Under the pieces are notes generated by a model. The model did not search any database and was not told the DNA's origin. It was given only the letters and a program-made list of their open reading frames with translations. A stretch of DNA of 64,000 nt from DATEPR01 sp036491115 (lineage in GTDB: Bacteria; Actinomycetota; Actinomycetes; Mycobacteriales; Pseudonocardiaceae): assembly GCA_036491115.1 (NCBI GenBank), contig DASXCQ010000058.1, forward strand, positions 99,841 to 163,840. Reading direction: 5' to 3'. Every line of letters starts with the position of its first letter. Position 1 is the stretch's first letter. This document shows, in pieces, positions 16,830 through 25,064 of the stretch. A program made the translations under genes and the position numbers.

Positions 16830-17399
16830 ATGGATGCCGAACGTGGGATCGCAGCCAGCGCGGTGTTGGGCCTTGTGGTGGCGGCCGCGCTCGCCATCGC
16901 TGGCACCAACCCGGCCGAGTTCATCGTCGCGGTCGGCGTGGCCACGGCCGGCGGGGGCTACCTGGTAAACCTGGCAACGGCCATTGTTGTACACCTCGAG
17001 CGCTCGAGGCGGGCAGCAACGCAGCGGAAGTCACGATTTCAGATTGCGGTCGCTGATTGGCTGGACAGTATGATTGCCATGACGGCCGACGAGACAAATT
17101 TCGAAGAAAAATATAAGACGTTGGGCAACAAATGGCGCACGGCCCTGGAGAATTTCGTCGCAACGGCCGAATCCCTCCATGAGTTCAGCTTGAGCAACTC
17201 TCTGTCCGTCCTGGTCACCCGTCTCGCGAACGCCGAGAGCTTTCCAATCGACCAGTACAATAGATCCAGATTCCGAGAGCGTCTCGGAAGGCTCGCGGCA
17301 GAGGCGGTCCGGGAAATAGAATCGCCGCCCACGACTCCGACTCTCCGGCGAGAGTTGATTGCGACTGATCCTCCTGTTGGAAGTATGGGTGACGTATGA
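16830..17399 (+). CDS. hypothetical two-helix membrane protein, first gene of an AT-richer pair
   Basis: The 189-residue product starts at ATG 16830, which has GGGAGGGG (16817-16824) in front; ATG 16815 lacks this. Two hydrophobic segments (about residues 10-30 and 32-55) are followed by a soluble helical domain of about 130 residues with many charged residues. No family is recognised. Codon use between about 17040 and 17330 is unusually AT-rich for this window (for example runs of A around 17095-17115), suggesting recent acquisition. It overlaps the next gene by four bases (ATGA, 17396-17399). Confidence 0.65.
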   Translation: MDAERGIAASAVLGLVVAAALAIAGTNPAEFIVAVGVATAGGGYLVNLATAIVVHLERSRRAATQRKSRFQIAVADWLDSMIAMTADETNFEEKYKTLGNKWRTALENFVATAESLHEFSLSNSLSVLVTRLANAESFPIDQYNRSRFRERLGRLAAEAVREIESPPTTPTLRRELIATDPPVGSMGDV

Positions 17400-18028
17400 T
17401 TCGCCCAGCCAGCACCTCGGTAGCCGGACTCGCCGCCGACGCCGGACCGGGCGCCACCGACTGGATCACTGCTTGCACTGGCGCAGTAGCCCTCATCGCA
17501 GCTGGTATCGCTGCTTATGCGACGTGGCGCCAATTCAAGCTACTAGTGTTGGCCAACGAGCGCGACCAGGCGGCGAAGTTCGTCATGTGGGCCACGTACG
17601 CAGACGGGATCAAAATTCTTTATTCCAACGACAACAGTCTGCCGGTATATTCAGTGTGTGCGACAATCATGGTTGATGGTACAGAACTCGCTTCGATCGA
17701 AATGGTCGTCTGCGGTCCGACGAAGGAACCGCAGAATGCACAAACCGATCCAACCGTTGAAGCGATCAAGAAAAGAATCGATGGCAATCTCACCGAGGCC
17801 GCCCGAAAGAAACGGTATCGCGAACTGGCCGAGCGTACAACAGTCGCGGTGAGGTTCCGCGACACGGCCGGGATCGGCTGGGATCGGGCCATTGACGGAA
17901 AGCTGACGAAGGTACCCACGAAGGAGCATGGGCACCGGGTAGCACGGATCCGACGCCGGTTCGGACAGATCCCCGCGCACAGGTCAGATCAGGATCCCAC
18001 CCTTCCGCAGGCAACGATCGTTTCATGA
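17396..18028 (+). CDS. hypothetical membrane-anchored protein, second gene of the pair
   Basis: This 210-residue protein has one N-terminal membrane helix (about 23-43, ACTGAVALIAAGIAAYATWR) and a cytoplasmic domain predicted to mix strands and helices. The layout of a short N-terminus, one helix and a WRQFKLL stretch resembles small membrane effectors in actinomycete accessory islands, but no family can be named. The four-base overlap with the preceding gene makes a two-component membrane unit likely. Base composition is again lower in GC than that of its neighbours. Confidence 0.6.
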   Translation: MIRPASTSVAGLAADAGPGATDWITACTGAVALIAAGIAAYATWRQFKLLVLANERDQAAKFVMWATYADGIKILYSNDNSLPVYSVCATIMVDGTELASIEMVVCGPTKEPQNAQTDPTVEAIKKRIDGNLTEAARKKRYRELAERTTVAVRFRDTAGIGWDRAIDGKLTKVPTKEHGHRVARIRRRFGQIPAHRSDQDPTLPQATIVS

Positions 18029-18038
18029 CGATTCGAGA

Positions 18039-18521
18039 TCAAGACTCCGCACCCGCCGGTTCGCGCAGTGCGTCGCGGACGGCTGCCATGACGCCGGTGC
18101 TGAAGTCGCTGTCCGCGTCCGGCAGGACCACCGTGATCAGGAACAGTCCGCTGCCGACGAGTTCCACTTCGTAGGGTTCGAACTGGTAGCCGAGGGAGAG
18201 CGGGTCCTGCAGGGCGAGCATGCGCAGGTTGGTGGGGGTGCGGTTGTAGAGGATATAGAACGGGCCCTCACCTCGTGAGCCCAGGCGATAACCGTGCTCG
18301 TCCCAATCGTCGTTCATCGCGGCGTCGCGGGCCACCAGGATCTCGCCCCGCTCGTCCGGCAGCGCGGGCCGGATGTCGTGCCACCGGAAGAACTCCGAGC
18401 CGAGCACACCGCCGACAGCCGTCCGCATGTCCGGCCACCGCGCGCCCCACCCGTCCAGGAACCGCCGCAACGCGACCGGACTGGCCGGCGAGATGATCAC
18501 CTGATCGACACCACTGACCAC
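18039..18521 (-). CDS. hypothetical protein
   Basis: This 160-residue soluble protein starts at GTG 18521, with GGGGGGAG about seven bases upstream; the same frame is open much further 5' but without family-like sequence. The visible pattern is mixed alpha/beta with a conserved-looking centre (EFFRWHDIRPALPDERGEI, EGPFYILYNRTPTNLRMLAL). It has no signal peptide or membrane helix. It faces the gene pair at 16830-18028 tail to tail, with ten bases between. Function is unknown. Confidence 0.55.
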   Translation of the reverse strand: MVSGVDQVIISPASPVALRRFLDGWGARWPDMRTAVGGVLGSEFFRWHDIRPALPDERGEILVARDAAMNDDWDEHGYRLGSRGEGPFYILYNRTPTNLRMLALQDPLSLGYQFEPYEVELVGSGLFLITVVLPDADSDFSTGVMAAVRDALREPAGAES

Positions 18522-18595
18522 GAACGGGCTCCCCCCATCGGTCCGTCCACAGTAGCGTCGCCCGCTGACCGCCCGGTCACTTCCGGCTGGTCCGG

Positions 18596-18721
18596 TCAGC
18601 CATCGGCCGGCGCCTCCCTGGCCTCGCCGATCGCGGCCCACTCGACGCGGGCATGGTGTTGCAGCAACCGGCCCATCAGCTTCGCCATCGAGGCGAGTAG
18701 TTGGCGGGAAGCGTGATTCAT
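18596..18721 (-). CDS. small 41-residue protein
   Basis: A short frame encodes MNHASRQLLASMAKLMGRLL followed by QHHARVEWAAIGEAREAPADG. The start overlaps the stop of the upstream 110-residue protein gene (ATGA, 18718-18721), which is the main argument that it is real. It is an amphipathic helix-forming peptide with no recognised family. It ends 74 bases before the start of the 160-residue gene at 18521, so the three may be one transcript. Confidence 0.4.
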   Translation of the reverse strand: MNHASRQLLASMAKLMGRLLQHHARVEWAAIGEAREAPADG

Positions 18722-19050
18722 GAAGCCTGTTCCGTGCGCATCGCCATGACACAGCGGTCGACGCACTCGAGCAGCGCGTCGCGCCAGTCCCTGGCCACCG
18801 CCCGGCGCGGGTCGTCACCGCGCGAGGCGCTCAGCGCCGCCCGGTAGCCCTCGAAATACGCCAACTGCCGGGCCCTGCTGGAACCGCCCTGCAACCGTTC
18901 GAGACAGGCCATCAGAAAATGCCGGACGACCTCGGAGAAATTCGCCCGTGCCGGCCATGGACATACCAACCACCGGCTGGGGTCCTCCGGATCGAGGATA
19001 CCGGTGACGGACTCGGTGTTGATCACGTGCTGCCTCTCGTCGCTGGTCAT
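18718..19050 (-). CDS. hypothetical protein
   Basis: From ATG 19050 the product has 110 residues; GTG 19065 would add five. It is soluble and helical, with the segment LVCPWPARANFSEVVRHFLM near the middle and Cys residues in LLECVDRCVMAMRTEQAS at the end. No family is recognised. The upstream gap contains a perfect palindrome at 19096-19116, 46 bases from this start, which probably controls it and the divergent genes. Confidence 0.55.
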   Translation of the reverse strand: MTSDERQHVINTESVTGILDPEDPSRWLVCPWPARANFSEVVRHFLMACLERLQGGSSRARQLAYFEGYRAALSASRGDDPRRAVARDWRDALLECVDRCVMAMRTEQAS

Positions 19051-19095
19051 CTGCCCTGCCGGCACTCAACCCGAGACCACCGCCTGTGGACCACC

Positions 19096-19116
19096 GTGTG
19101 GCAACGGTTGCCACAC
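19096..19116. promoter_or_regulatory. perfect 10+1+10 palindrome, candidate operator
   Basis: The arms GTGTGGCAAC (19096-19105) and GTTGCCACAC (19107-19116) are exact reverse complements separated by one G. It lies in the gap between divergently read genes (starts at 19050 minus and 19184 or 19269 plus). TTATGCT at 19133-19139 is a possible -10 element for the plus direction. The regulator is unknown; no regulator gene is adjacent. Confidence 0.6.
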
Positions 19117-19183
19117 ACACAACCACCAGCGGTTATGCTGTCATTCCGATATCGGCGGCCGGCGCAATGCGAATGTGGGTGAC

Positions 19184-19276
19184 ATGGCACCTGAAGCGGA
19201 GACCATTGCGGAACGGCGGCGTAGACCCCTGGCCTACGTGCCCTGGCCACCCGTGCCGAAGTCGTGCGATGACTGA
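19184..19276 (+). CDS. possible 30-residue leader peptide upstream of the flavoprotein
   Basis: A short frame starts at ATG 19184 and encodes MAPEAETIAERRRRPLAYVP then WPPVPKSCDD. It ends by overlapping the flavoprotein start by eight bases (19269-19276), an arrangement that would couple their translation. It is Arg-, Pro- and Trp-rich with no recognised family. Overlap is the only support, so it may be chance. Confidence 0.3.
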   Translation: MAPEAETIAERRRRPLAYVPWPPVPKSCDD

Positions 19277-19782
19277 ACCCGGTCTGCTGTATCTGGTCAT
19301 CTGTGCCGCGCCACCGGCGCTGAGTATCGGCGAGCTGATATCGCTGCTCACGGCCGAGGGTTGGACGGTGTGTGTGATCGCCACGCCACGGGCCGCGGAG
19401 TGGCTCGACAGCGATGCGCTTGCCGAGCAGACCGGCGTTCCGGTGCGCGACGACTACGGCCAGCACGAGAGCATGGCCCGAGCCGACGCCGTGCTCGTGG
19501 TGCCGGCCACGTTCAACACGATCAACAAATGGGTGTCCGGCATCAGCGACTCGTTCGCACTCGGCATCCTGAACGAGTCGATCGGACTGCACCTGCCGGT
19601 CATCGCCGTGCCGTACGCCAAGCCGACATTGGCAGCGCATCCCGCCTTCGCCGCCAACCTGGCCACACTCGAACGATTGGGGTGTGCAGGTACTCCCCAA
19701 CGAGATCATCCGCTGCGATCCAGGGCGGTTCGACTGGTCGCCGGTGCTGGCGGCGATCACCGGACGATCCCGGTTCGACTGA
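19269..19782 (+). pseudogene. flavoprotein gene (HFCD/PPC-decarboxylase-like) with a single-base frameshift
   Basis: The first 138 residues are a clear flavodoxin-fold flavoprotein: LYLVICAAPPALSIGELISL, a PATFNTINKWVSG FMN-binding block and AVPYAKPTLAAHPAF. After LATLERLG the register changes. Dropping one G from the GGGG run near 19678-19682 restores the continuation GVQVLPNEIIRCDPGRFDW and SPVLAAITGRSRFD with a TGA at 19780-19782, exactly where such proteins end. The gene is therefore either frameshifted or affected by a homopolymer error. Relatives handle Cys-containing or phosphopantothenoyl substrates, but the role here is unknown. Confidence 0.75.
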
Positions 19783-19784
19783 GG

Positions 19785-20852
19785 TCACTTCCGGCTGGGC
19801 TCCGCGACGACGGGTACCGGGGTGCCTCGGGGCTTGCGGCTGCGGCCCAGTCGGCGGGCCCGCAACCGGTCGACCACGATGGCGACGCCGAGGACGGCGC
19901 CCAGCACGATCTGTTGGTAGTACGGGCTCACGTTGAGCACGATCAGTCCGTTGTTGATGATCACCAGCAGCACCGCACCGGACACGATGCCGATCATCCG
20001 GCCCTGGCCACCGAACAGGCTGACGCCACCGATCACGGCCGCGGCGATGGCGTCCAGTTCGTACCCGGTGGCGACGCTCGGGTCGCCCAGGCCGAGTCGC
20101 GCGCTGATCAGCAGGCCGACGACACCGGCCAGGGTGCCGCTGACGATGTAGGTGATGAGTGTGCGGCGCCGCACCGGGATGCCGGCCAGGCGGGCGGCTT
20201 CGGCGTTGCCGCCGACCGCGTACGTCTGCCGGCCCCAGTAGGTCCGCTCCAGGAAGAACCACAGGCCGATCGCGGCCACCACGAACACGATCAGCGGCAG
20301 CGGGACACCGCCGACGTCGGTCTGGTTGAGGTCGATGAAGTTCTGGCCGGAGATGGTGATCGGCACGCTCTTGGTGATCGCCTGGGCCGCGCCGCGCGCC
20401 GCCGTGTACGTGACCAGGGTGATCACGAACGGCGGCACGGACAGCCGGGTGACGAACAGCCCATGGGCCGTGCCGACCGCCGCGCACAACAACAACGTCA
20501 GCACGATGCACGGGCCCAGCGGCAGGCCGACGCTGACGAACAGCCACGACCCGAACACGCCGGCCAGCGCGGCCAGGGCGCCGACCGACAGGTCGATACC
20601 GCCGGTCAGGATCACCAGGCTCTCGCCGACGGCCAACAGGCCGAACTCGGACAGGTTGCGGCCCATCTCCTGCAGGTTGGCCAGGGTGGCGAAACTGTTC
20701 TTGGCCAGGAACACACCGAGGAACACGATGACGCACGCGGCCACCACGCCGATCTCCGGTGTCTCGGCGAGCCGGCGGGTCCACCGTGCTCCGGTATCCA
20801 CCGTGCGCGGCACGGCCGGGCCGGCGACGTCGGACTGCTGGGTGAGGGACAT
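19785..20852 (-). CDS. sugar ABC transporter permease (RbsC/AraH family)
   Basis: This 355-residue protein has about ten membrane helices and the BPD_transp_2 signature of ribose/xylose/arabinose permeases, for example GGIDLSVGALAALAGV and the EAARLAGIPV coupling loop. The start overlaps the ATPase stop by one base (TGATG). It is the last gene of the minus-strand arabinose operon and ends two bases from the convergent flavoprotein stop. Its substrate is inferred from neighbours: L-arabinose or arabino-oligosaccharide. Confidence 0.9.
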   Translation of the reverse strand: MSLTQQSDVAGPAVPRTVDTGARWTRRLAETPEIGVVAACVIVFLGVFLAKNSFATLANLQEMGRNLSEFGLLAVGESLVILTGGIDLSVGALAALAGVFGSWLFVSVGLPLGPCIVLTLLLCAAVGTAHGLFVTRLSVPPFVITLVTYTAARGAAQAITKSVPITISGQNFIDLNQTDVGGVPLPLIVFVVAAIGLWFFLERTYWGRQTYAVGGNAEAARLAGIPVRRRTLITYIVSGTLAGVVGLLISARLGLGDPSVATGYELDAIAAAVIGGVSLFGGQGRMIGIVSGAVLLVIINNGLIVLNVSPYYQQIVLGAVLGVAIVVDRLRARRLGRSRKPRGTPVPVVAEPSRK

Positions 20853-22381
20853 CAGCGAACTCCCTGCGGTGCCGCGGCCAGACCGGCGGCGTGGGCGACG
20901 ATGGTTTCCTTGTCGAAGTGGGCACGGTCCAACTCGGCAACGACCCTGCCCCGGGCCAGCACCACCACCCGGTGGCAGATCCGCAGCAGTTCCTCCAGTT
21001 CGGAGGACACCACCAGCACGGCGCTGCCGCGCTCGGCGGCGTCCGCGATGAGCCCGTAGATCCCGGCCTTGGCGCCGACGTCGACGCCTCTGGTCGGTTC
21101 GTCGAGCAGCAGCAGGCTCGGGTCGGTGGCCACTGCCCTACCGAGCACCGCCCGCTGCTGGTTGCCGCCGGACAGTTCGCGGATCGGCTGTTCGGTGCCG
21201 CGGCAACGGACCTGGGTCAGTTCCACCGCTCTGGTCGCTTCGGACCGGTCCCGGCGAGGCCGGAGGAGCGGGCCGCTGGACAGCCGGGGCAGCACGGCCA
21301 GGGTGACGTTCCACCGGATCGGCGCGTCCGGCAGCAGCGACTGCAGTTTGCGGTCCTCCGGCACCAGCACGACACCGGAGGCGATCCCGTCCCGGGGTGA
21401 GCGCGGATGGTACGGCCGGCCGGCGAGGGTCATGCTGCCGCCGGTGGCGGGCTGGGCACCGAAGACGGTGTGCAGCAGGCGGCTGCGGCCGGCGCCCATC
21501 AGCCCGGCGACGCCGACCACCTCGCCCCGGTTCACGGTCAGCGACACCGGGCCGAGGCCCTCCGCGGTCAGGTCGGTCACCCGCAGGCACGGCTCCGCCG
21601 AGTCGTCCACCGCCGCCAGTGGCGGGTGTTCGGCCAACTGCTGGCCCACCATGTGCCGGACCAGCACCTCCTCGGTGGCGTCGGCCCTGGGCAGGTCGGC
21701 GACCACCTTCCCGTTGCGCAGCACCACCAGGCGCGAGCACAGGGCGAGCACCTCGTCGAACCGGTGCCCGATGAACACCACGGCACCGCCGGCGGCCGCA
21801 TGCCGGCGGGCCAGGCCCAGCACCAGTTCGGCCTCCACCGGGCCGAGTGCCGATGTCGGCTCGTCCAGGATGAGCAGCCGGGGTGCGCGGTGCCACGCCT
21901 TGGCGATCTCCACCAACTGGCGTTGCGCCACGGACAACTGGTCCAGCCGTTGCCGGGCCCTGATGTGCAGGCCCAGCTCGTCCAGTACGGCCTGGGCCTG
22001 CTCGTTGAGCCGGCGCCAGTCGACGAACACGCGGGACGAGCCCTCCGGGCGCAGCCCGAGGAACAGGTTCTCCGCCACCGACATCTGGCCGACCAACGGG
22101 AACTCCTGGGAGACCATGGCGACGCCCGCGTGTGCCGCCGCCGTGGGCGAGCCGAGCGGCACCTCGGCACCGGTCACCTCGACCACACCGGTGTCCGGGG
22201 TGACCGTGCCGGCGAGCACGTTCACCAGCGTCGACTTGCCGGCGCCGTTCTCACCGAGCAGGCCGACGATCTCACCGGACGGGAAGGCCAGCTCACCGAC
22301 GTCGAGCACCTGCACGGGCCCGTAGGTCTTGCCGACGTCCCGCACCCGGGCCACGGGCGTCACCGTGATCCCCTCGGACAT
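20852..22381 (-). CDS. sugar ABC transporter ATP-binding protein (RbsA/AraG type, double ATPase)
   Basis: This 509-residue protein carries two fused ATPase domains. The N-terminal half is canonical, with GENGAGKST Walker A, an LSVAQRQLVEIAKAW signature and LLILDEPTSAL Walker B. The C-terminal half has the usual degenerate Walker A, LMGAGRSRLL, but a good LSGGNQQRAVLGRAV signature and LLLLDEPTRGVDVG. This asymmetry is normal for RbsA/AraG. It energises the permease encoded next (one-base overlap) and follows the binding-protein gene, also with a one-base overlap. Confidence 0.92.
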   Translation of the reverse strand: MSEGITVTPVARVRDVGKTYGPVQVLDVGELAFPSGEIVGLLGENGAGKSTLVNVLAGTVTPDTGVVEVTGAEVPLGSPTAAAHAGVAMVSQEFPLVGQMSVAENLFLGLRPEGSSRVFVDWRRLNEQAQAVLDELGLHIRARQRLDQLSVAQRQLVEIAKAWHRAPRLLILDEPTSALGPVEAELVLGLARRHAAAGGAVVFIGHRFDEVLALCSRLVVLRNGKVVADLPRADATEEVLVRHMVGQQLAEHPPLAAVDDSAEPCLRVTDLTAEGLGPVSLTVNRGEVVGVAGLMGAGRSRLLHTVFGAQPATGGSMTLAGRPYHPRSPRDGIASGVVLVPEDRKLQSLLPDAPIRWNVTLAVLPRLSSGPLLRPRRDRSEATRAVELTQVRCRGTEQPIRELSGGNQQRAVLGRAVATDPSLLLLDEPTRGVDVGAKAGIYGLIADAAERGSAVLVVSSELEELLRICHRVVVLARGRVVAELDRAHFDKETIVAHAAGLAAAPQGVR

Positions 22382-23520
22382 CAGGGAGTCACGCCCATCG
22401 CGGCCATCTTGGCGTTGTAGGCGGCCAGGTTCGCCTTCGTCACCAGGCCGACGCCCGAGGACAGGGTGTAGCCGTCGGACTCCAGGTACGGCTGCACGAT
22501 CTTCATCGTGGCCGGCACGCCCAGTACCTTCATCGCGGCGAGCAGGTAGACCGACAGGTAGCCCTGCTGGTAGGGCTGCTGCAGCACGGTCGCCTGGATC
22601 GCGCCCTGGTTGAGCAGCTGGAGCGTCTTGGGCTCCGAGTCGTCCGCCACCACGACGACCTTGCCGGACTTGCCCGCCGACTGGACGGCCTGACCGGCGG
22701 ACGGGCCGTCGTAGGAGTACACGCCGTAGAAGCCCTTGAGGTTCGGGTCCGCCTGGAACGCGGCGGACGAGTCCTCCAGCGCCTTGTTGGCGTCACCGTC
22801 GTCGTTGTAGGTCTGGAAGACCTTGACCTTGGTGCCCTGCAACGCGGACTTGAAGCCGGCGATGCGCTGGGTGGCGTTGGTCGCGGTGAGCGACCCGACC
22901 ACGATGGCCACGTCACCGCCGTTGGGCAGCAACTGCTTCATCGCCGCGCCCGCCTTCTGGCCGGCTTCGAAGTTCGGCGTGCCCAGGTACAGCGGAACGG
23001 TCGGGCGGAAGCTGGGCAGCGGCGAGTCGATCGCCATCAGGGACGTACCCCTGGTCGTGGCGCTGTGCACCGCGCTGGTCAGCGACGACGGCTGGATCGC
23101 GGAGATCGACATGCCGGTGATCCCCTGCGACAGCAGGGTGTTCACAATGGACAGTTGTTGGCTGATGTCCTGCTGGGTCGGTTCCTGGAACCGGGCCTTC
23201 ACGTTCAGCTCGGACGCCGCCTTCTGGGTGCCCTCGCGGGCCGCGTCCCAGTACGCCGCGGTCACGTTCACCACGACGGCCACGTTGGCCTTGGACAGGT
23301 CCTTGCCGGCCAGGGCCTGCTTGAGCTGGTCGCGCAGCTTGCCCAGCTGGGTGTCGTTGAACGTGATGCTGCCGGTCAGCTTCGACACCGCGGACGGCTG
23401 GGCCACGGCACCGGTGCTGCCACCGGCGGACGAGCTGTTGGTGCCACACGCGGCCAGCATGGCCGCCGCGGTGGCGGCGGCGAGCGCGCCGAACACGATC
23501 TTCCTGCTGATACTCATCAT
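22381..23520 (-). CDS. sugar-binding lipoprotein of the arabinose ABC importer
   Basis: This 379-residue periplasmic-binding-protein-like lipoprotein has a signal peptide with lipobox LAAC ending at Cys25, then a Ser/Gly linker. The mature domain is of the RbsB/peripla_BP_4 type (ITGMSISAIQPSSLTSAV, VVADDSEPKTLQLLNQGAIQ). It captures the sugar at the cell surface and delivers it to the permease. It starts 57 bases after the isomerase stop, the largest gap within the operon, so a weak internal promoter is possible. Confidence 0.9.
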   Translation of the reverse strand: MMSISRKIVFGALAAATAAAMLAACGTNSSSAGGSTGAVAQPSAVSKLTGSITFNDTQLGKLRDQLKQALAGKDLSKANVAVVVNVTAAYWDAAREGTQKAASELNVKARFQEPTQQDISQQLSIVNTLLSQGITGMSISAIQPSSLTSAVHSATTRGTSLMAIDSPLPSFRPTVPLYLGTPNFEAGQKAGAAMKQLLPNGGDVAIVVGSLTATNATQRIAGFKSALQGTKVKVFQTYNDDGDANKALEDSSAAFQADPNLKGFYGVYSYDGPSAGQAVQSAGKSGKVVVVADDSEPKTLQLLNQGAIQATVLQQPYQQGYLSVYLLAAMKVLGVPATMKIVQPYLESDGYTLSSGVGLVTKANLAAYNAKMAAMGVTP

Positions 23521-23577
23521 GCACCTATCCAGGGGATGTAGTTCGATCGGGTGGGGAGTCGTTGTCGGACAGGGATT

Positions 23578-25032
23578 TCAGACCAGCACGCAGTCGATGC
23601 CGGCTAGTTGGGCGAAGGTGCGCCAGCGGTCGGCGTGGTGGCCGAGGTTGAGCACCATGTGGTGGGTGCCGCCGTGGGCGAGCCAGGCGTCCATGCAGGC
23701 GCGCAGCCCGGACGCCGGGCGGAACTGGCCGTAGGGCATCTCCAGCGCGGGCAGCGGTGGCCGGTCGAGGTTCTCGCCCTCGGCCACCACCAGCCGGAAC
23801 CGCTCGCCCTCCAGGGACACCAGGGACGCCAGCGTCGCCGGACCGGGCCGGTAGCGGAACACGAACGTGGGCGGCGCGGCCAGCCCGCCGATGCCCAGTT
23901 CGCGGTGTACCAGGCGGACCGGCTCGTCGTCGCGGGCGACGGCGTAGTTGCCCTCCCCCATGTGGCTCATCAGGATCGAGTCCGAGGGGAAGTCCATCGC
24001 GTACATCTCGGTGAAGTGGGCGTCGCCGACCATCCGGTGGCCGGCGTACACCATGGCGGCGGCCAGCGCGTCGCCCTCGGCTCCGTAGCCGTAACCCTTG
24101 GCCATCAACGAGGACGCCGCGGCCAGGGGCAGGCGGGTGAACCGGCCGTCCTCGCCGATCGCGTCGAAGTGGGTGGAGTAGGCGCCGTATCCGCCGTCGC
24201 ACAGGACCGACTCGATGGCCAACTGCATGCGGGCGTGGTCGGTGCGTTCCTCCTCGGTCAGCGCCGAGTCGATGGCGAAGCGATCGTCCTCCCAGGCCAG
24301 CAGTTCCGCCACCGCCGCCGCGTCCACGGCCTGGGTACGCCGGAACAGGTCACCGGGCGCCAGGAAGTCGATCTGCGGGCCGAGCGAGCGGACCAGGGCG
24401 TTCTCGTCCACCCGGATGTCGCCCATCTGGTTCATCGCGTAGCCGAACACGGCGATCCGCAGGGAGCGCCACGCGGTGACCGCGGCGGCCGCGTGCGCCC
24501 AGTCGCTCACCCGCTCCGCGAAGCGCGGCGACTGCCAGTCCTCGGTGAGCACGGCGAACGGCCTGCGGGCCCGGACCAGGGCGTTGGCGGTGTCCTGCGC
24601 GCCGTGGATGCCCTGGTTGTAGGTCATCTCGGCCATGGTCCACTCCGCGGTGACCTCGGGTTGCGGCTGGATGTTGGCCAGCAGCACCGGCAACCGGTTC
24701 TCGGTGAACAGCCGGGCGACCCGCATCGCCGGGCCGTAGGTGAGCATCACCACGAGCACGCCGTCCAGGGCATCACGCTCGAAGCCGTGCATCACCCGTT
24801 CCGCGTCGTCCCGCGACTTCACCGGATCGCCCACCACGACGTCCATCGCGGGGCGCAGCGCGTCCGCGACGGCCTCGGCGTACCCGCGCTGGTGCTCGGT
24901 GATGCCGGGGATCATGTCGTCGTAGAGGTCCTGCATGATGCCCAGCAGGCCGATCCGGGGTCGCCCGGTGGCGGGTGCGGCGGGCGCGGGGTCAACGCCG
25001 GCGGTGCCGGCCGGTTCGACGGTGAGGGACAC
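23578..25032 (-). CDS. L-arabinose isomerase-family protein (fucose/arabinose isomerase fold)
   Basis: The 484-residue product from GTG 25032 belongs to the L-fucose/L-arabinose isomerase superfamily. Visible family blocks include RIGLLGIMQDLYDDMIPGIT, LTYGPAM, TYNQGIHGAQDTANALVRA and DSILMSHMGEGNYAVA. The MGEGN block is typical of the non-E. coli-like actinomycete arabinose isomerases. Metal ligands would be Glu and His residues in the central and C-terminal parts, which I did not assign individually. It should convert L-arabinose to L-ribulose, feeding the kinase and epimerase encoded just upstream. Stop and neighbour spacing (32 bases from the epimerase stop) fit one operon. Confidence 0.82.
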   Translation of the reverse strand: MSLTVEPAGTAGVDPAPAAPATGRPRIGLLGIMQDLYDDMIPGITEHQRGYAEAVADALRPAMDVVVGDPVKSRDDAERVMHGFERDALDGVLVVMLTYGPAMRVARLFTENRLPVLLANIQPQPEVTAEWTMAEMTYNQGIHGAQDTANALVRARRPFAVLTEDWQSPRFAERVSDWAHAAAAVTAWRSLRIAVFGYAMNQMGDIRVDENALVRSLGPQIDFLAPGDLFRRTQAVDAAAVAELLAWEDDRFAIDSALTEEERTDHARMQLAIESVLCDGGYGAYSTHFDAIGEDGRFTRLPLAAASSLMAKGYGYGAEGDALAAAMVYAGHRMVGDAHFTEMYAMDFPSDSILMSHMGEGNYAVARDDEPVRLVHRELGIGGLAAPPTFVFRYRPGPATLASLVSLEGERFRLVVAEGENLDRPPLPALEMPYGQFRPASGLRACMDAWLAHGGTHHMVLNLGHHADRWRTFAQLAGIDCVLV

Positions 25033-25064
25033 GGGTGTGTGCTCCGTTCTGCCCACGAGGGGCC

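Noticed and set aside
19096..19116. The palindrome as a parS or HrcA-type site
   Set aside because: It does not match TGTTTCACGTGAAACA (parS) or the CIRCE arms, and no partition or heat-shock gene lies nearby.
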